Part shown: piece after piece, positions 61,782 to 64,000 of the stretch
Position numbering within the stretch: position 1 is the first letter of the stretch
How the letters are laid out: each line of letters starts with the position of its first letter
Assembly: GCF_019511445.1 (NCBI RefSeq)
Contig: NZ_JAEUAN010000001.1
Span: forward strand, 62,001-126,000
Length of the DNA: 64,000 nucleotides
Source: Aliirhizobium wenxiniae
GTDB lineage: Bacteria; Pseudomonadota; Alphaproteobacteria; Rhizobiales; Rhizobiaceae
Reading direction: 5' to 3'
The notes under the pieces: generated by a model
What the model saw: only the letters and a program-made list of their open reading frames with translations
What the model was told of the DNA's origin: nothing
The model's database searches: none
Made by a program: the position numbers and the translations under genes

Positions 61782-63491
61782 ATGTCCTACAAGATGTCCC
61801 GTGCCGCCTATGCCTCGATGTTCGGTCCGACCACCGGCGACAAGGTGCGGCTTGCCGATACCGAATTGTTCATCGAGGTGGAGCGCGATTTCACCACCTA
61901 TGGCGAAGAGGTGAAATTCGGCGGCGGCAAGGTCATTCGTGATGGGATGGGGCAGAGCCAGGCGACACGCGCCGAAGGGGCGGTCGATACCGTCATCACC
62001 AATGCTTTGATCATCGACCATACCGGCATCTACAAGGCCGATGTGGGCCTGAAGGACGGCCGTATCCATGGCATCGGCAAGGCCGGCAACCCGGATACGC
62101 AGCCGGGCGTGACGATCATCGTCGGCCCTTCCACCGAAGCGATCGCGGGCGAAGGCAAGATCCTGACGGCCGGTGGCATGGATGCGCATATCCATTACAT
62201 CTGCCCGCAGCAGATCGAGGAAGCCTTGATGTCGGGCGTCACCACCATGCTCGGCGGCGGTTCTGGTCCGGCGCATGGGACGCTCGCGACGACCTGCACC
62301 GGTGCCTGGCATATCGAGCGGATGATCGAAAGTTTCGACGCGTTTCCGATGAACCTGGCGCTTGCCGGCAAGGGCAATGCGGCGCTGCCGGCTCCGCTTG
62401 AAGAGATGATCCTCGCGGGCGCTTCCTCGCTGAAGCTGCATGAAGATTGGGGCACGACGCCGGCTGCGATCGACAACTGCCTGACTGTGGCCGATCAATT
62501 CGACGTGCAGGTGATGATCCACACCGATACGCTGAACGAAAGCGGCTTCGTCGAAGATACGGTTGCCGCCATCAAGGGCCGCACCATCCACGCCTTCCAC
62601 ACGGAAGGGGCGGGGGGGGGCCACGCGCCAGACATCATCAAGGTCTGCGGCAATCCGAATGTCATCCCGTCGTCGACCAACCCGACGCGGCCCTACACGG
62701 TCAATACGCTGGCCGAGCATCTCGACATGCTGATGGTCTGCCACCACCTGTCGCCGTCGATCCCTGAAGATATCGCCTTTGCCGAAAGCCGGATCCGCAA
62801 GGAGACGATCGCGGCGGAAGACATTCTGCACGATATCGGCGCCTTCTCGATCATTTCTTCCGACAGCCAGGCCATGGGCCGGGTCGGCGAAGTGGCGATC
62901 CGCACGTGGCAGACGGCCGACAAGATGAAGCGCCAGCGCGGCCAGTTGAAGGACGAGACCGGCGACAACGACAACTTTCGCGTCAAGCGCTACATCGCAA
63001 AATACACGATCAACCCGGCAATTGCGCATGGCGTATCCCACGAAATCGGCTCGGTGGAAGTCGGCAAGCGCGCTGACCTCGTGCTCTGGAGCCCGGCCTT
63101 CTTCGGCGTGAAGCCGGAAATGGTGCTGCTCGGCGGCTCGATTGCGGCGGCCCCTATGGGGGATCCGAACGCCTCGATCCCTACGCCGCAGCCGATGCAT
63201 TACCGTCCGATGTTTGCGGCCTATGGCAAGCTGCGCACCAATTCTTCCGTCACTTTCGTGTCGCAGGCTTCGCTCGACGGCGGTCTTCAACAGCGGCTGG
63301 GCGTCGCCAAGAAGCTGGTGGCGGTGAAGAACGTCCGTGGCGGCATCGGCAAGGCGTCGATGATCCACAATTCGGCAACGCCGCATGTGGAGGTCGATCC
63401 AGAAACCTATGAAGTGCGCGCGGATGGCGAGCTTTTGACCTGCCAGCCGGCAACCGTGCTGCCGATGGCGCAGCGATATTTCCTGTTCTGA
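61782..63491 (+). CDS. ureC: Urease subunit alpha
   Basis: The 569-residue catalytic subunit hydrolysing urea to ammonia and carbamate at a dinickel site. All ligands are visible: His136 and His138 in [13 protein letters not shown], the carbamylated Lys218 in [11 protein letters not shown], His247 in [13 protein letters not shown], His273 in [11 protein letters not shown], Asp361 in [14 protein letters not shown], plus the flap Cys320-His321 in [18 protein letters not shown] lies 9 bases before the ATG. The Tyr after HIH is a small departure from the usual Phe. A GNAT gene follows by 6 bases. Confidence 0.98.
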   Translation: MSYKMSRAAYASMFGPTTGDKVRLADTELFIEVERDFTTYGEEVKFGGGKVIRDGMGQSQATRAEGAVDTVITNALIIDHTGIYKADVGLKDGRIHGIGKAGNPDTQPGVTIIVGPSTEAIAGEGKILTAGGMDAHIHYICPQQIEEALMSGVTTMLGGGSGPAHGTLATTCTGAWHIERMIESFDAFPMNLALAGKGNAALPAPLEEMILAGASSLKLHEDWGTTPAAIDNCLTVADQFDVQVMIHTDTLNESGFVEDTVAAIKGRTIHAFHTEGAGGGHAPDIIKVCGNPNVIPSSTNPTRPYTVNTLAEHLDMLMVCHHLSPSIPEDIAFAESRIRKETIAAEDILHDIGAFSIISSDSQAMGRVGEVAIRTWQTADKMKRQRGQLKDETGDNDNFRVKRYIAKYTINPAIAHGVSHEIGSVEVGKRADLVLWSPAFFGVKPEMVLLGGSIAAAPMGDPNASIPTPQPMHYRPMFAAYGKLRTNSSVTFVSQASLDGGLQQRLGVAKKLVAVKNVRGGIGKASMIHNSATPHVEVDPETYEVRADGELLTCQPATVLPMAQRYFLF

Positions 63492-63497
63492 TTGGCC

Positions 63498-63938
63498 ATG
63501 TATTCCGTCCGGCGCTGCAATGCCAATGACTACGCCAACTGGGCGCAGCTGCGGCATGCGCTCTGGCCGAAGGGATCTGTCGAAGAGCATGTCGCGGATA
63601 TCGCGACGAGTGAGACAGATGTGATGCTGCGCGGCTATCTTGCCCTCACCGACGGGGAGGAAGCCGTCGGCTTTGCCGAGATTTCCATCCGCCATTATGC
63701 CAATGGCGCGACGCGTTCGCCGGTGCCGTTCCTCGAGGGTATCTGGATCGCGCCCGACCACCGTTGCCGCCGTGTTGGCCGGATGCTTATCGACATAATA
63801 GCGGCAGATTGTGCGGCGGAAGGTTTTGTCGAGCTTTGCTCCGATGCGGCGATCGACAATAACGGTTCGCAACTTGCGCATGAGGGCTGGGGCTTTGTGG
63901 AAACCGAGCGCGTCGTGTATTTCCGCAAGCCCATTTGA
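63498..63938 (+). CDS. GNAT acetyltransferase, aminoglycoside 6'-type-like
   Basis: A 146-residue cytoplasmic acetyltransferase. VRRCNANDYANWAQLRHALW opens it in the way of AAC(6')-like enzymes. YLALTDGEEAVGFAEISIRH, VPFLEGIWIAPDHRCRRVGR (acetyl-CoA site) and LIDIIAADCAAEGFVELCSD follow. The likeness is to the chromosomal AAC(6') subgroup, but sequence alone does not show that it acts on any antibiotic. Start ATG 63498, six bases after ureC; a TTG at 63492 is possible. It belongs to the urease operon by position, before where ureE is expected. Confidence 0.8.
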   Translation: MYSVRRCNANDYANWAQLRHALWPKGSVEEHVADIATSETDVMLRGYLALTDGEEAVGFAEISIRHYANGATRSPVPFLEGIWIAPDHRCRRVGRMLIDIIAADCAAEGFVELCSDAAIDNNGSQLAHEGWGFVETERVVYFRKPI

Positions 63939-64000
63939 GCCGTGCCTCATGTAGGACATTATTCGACAGATTCCGCCCTGGTGCTTGAGCGTTTTTTTGA
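63939..64000. other. Window end after the GNAT gene
   Basis: No gene start is visible in these 62 bases. The next urease accessory gene (ureE, F, G) is expected just beyond. Confidence 0.5.

Noticed and set aside
63498-63938. Antibiotic-resistance gene aac(6')
   Set aside because: Only a family resemblance; the operon context and chromosomal setting do not support calling it a resistance gene.
61539-63959. 806-codon open frame on the minus strand
   Set aside because: It is the antisense of ureC and its neighbours; long antisense frames are common in GC-rich genes and the protein has no recognisable domain.

Overview
The window looks like chromosomal DNA of an alphaproteobacterium of the order Rhizobiales, most likely family Rhizobiaceae (Rhizobium / Neorhizobium / Agrobacterium group). 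The basis is GC-rich coding DNA, a ChpT-CtrA-SciP cell-cycle cluster, a rhizobial-type RpoH, soxBDAG, livHMGF, urt and urease operons of the rhizobial pattern, and nested intergenic palindromes of the RIME-like kind. I assigned families by recognising sequence from memory; no database search was possible.

Layout. 1-3.9 kb: the 3' part of ung, then a quinone/aromatic detoxification-like trio (VOC ring-cleaving dioxygenase, alpha/beta hydrolase, aldehyde dehydrogenase). 4.1-9.6 kb: a membrane diguanylate cyclase, an SLT-type lipoprotein, a DUF3422 protein, a tiny secreted protein and an EamA transporter. 9.9-16.8 kb: purA, a large acidic/proline-rich single-span membrane protein, a DUF2946-like/PepSY pair and a zinc butanediol-type dehydrogenase. 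17-24.3 kb: rpoH, a methyltransferase, a DUF1127 protein, a Cys-rich miniprotein with an AraC regulator, an RluD-type pseudouridine synthase, a SpoU/TrmH-type methyltransferase and a coiled-coil membrane protein. 24.4-29.5 kb: the cell-cycle block, with a DUF1134 protein, chpT, a divergent single-domain receiver, ctrA, a fliJ-like gene and sciP, and several TTAA-N7-TTAA-like CtrA boxes. 29.7-38.7 kb: a DUF2793 phage/GTA-type protein, soxBDAG and a dimethylglycine/sarcosine dehydrogenase-like gene. 38.9-44.5 kb: livHMGF, a small membrane protein and the binding protein. 44.6-51.6 kb: a PAS protein, a LuxR-type response regulator, a 1128-residue NCS1-permease/histidine-kinase fusion, a TetR/SMR pair and a DUF1194 protein. 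51.8-64 kb: the urea pathway, with urtABCDE (two nested palindromic repeats lie inside it), a secreted esterase, then ureD, ureA, DUF1272, ureB, GFA, lprI-like, ureC and a GNAT gene. The rest of the urease accessory genes presumably lies beyond the right edge.

How the parts work together. The right third is a urea acquisition and hydrolysis system: UrtABCDE imports urea and UreABC hydrolyses it to ammonia. Next to it, on the opposite strand, is a transporter-like sensor kinase with an overlapping LuxR-type response regulator. Its NCS1 (nucleobase/allantoin/hydantoin-type) sensor domain fits detection of purine-derived nitrogen or urea, but that is inference. The middle supports catabolism of N-methylated glycines (dimethylglycine, sarcosine) next to a Liv-type amino-acid transporter. 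The cell-cycle block puts the phosphotransferase (ChpT), master regulator (CtrA) and CtrA inhibitor (SciP) within about 4 kb. The most unusual items are the NCS1-Cys cluster-kinase fusion, the palindromes inside the urt operon, and an isolated 43-bp near-perfect palindrome at 19170-19212.
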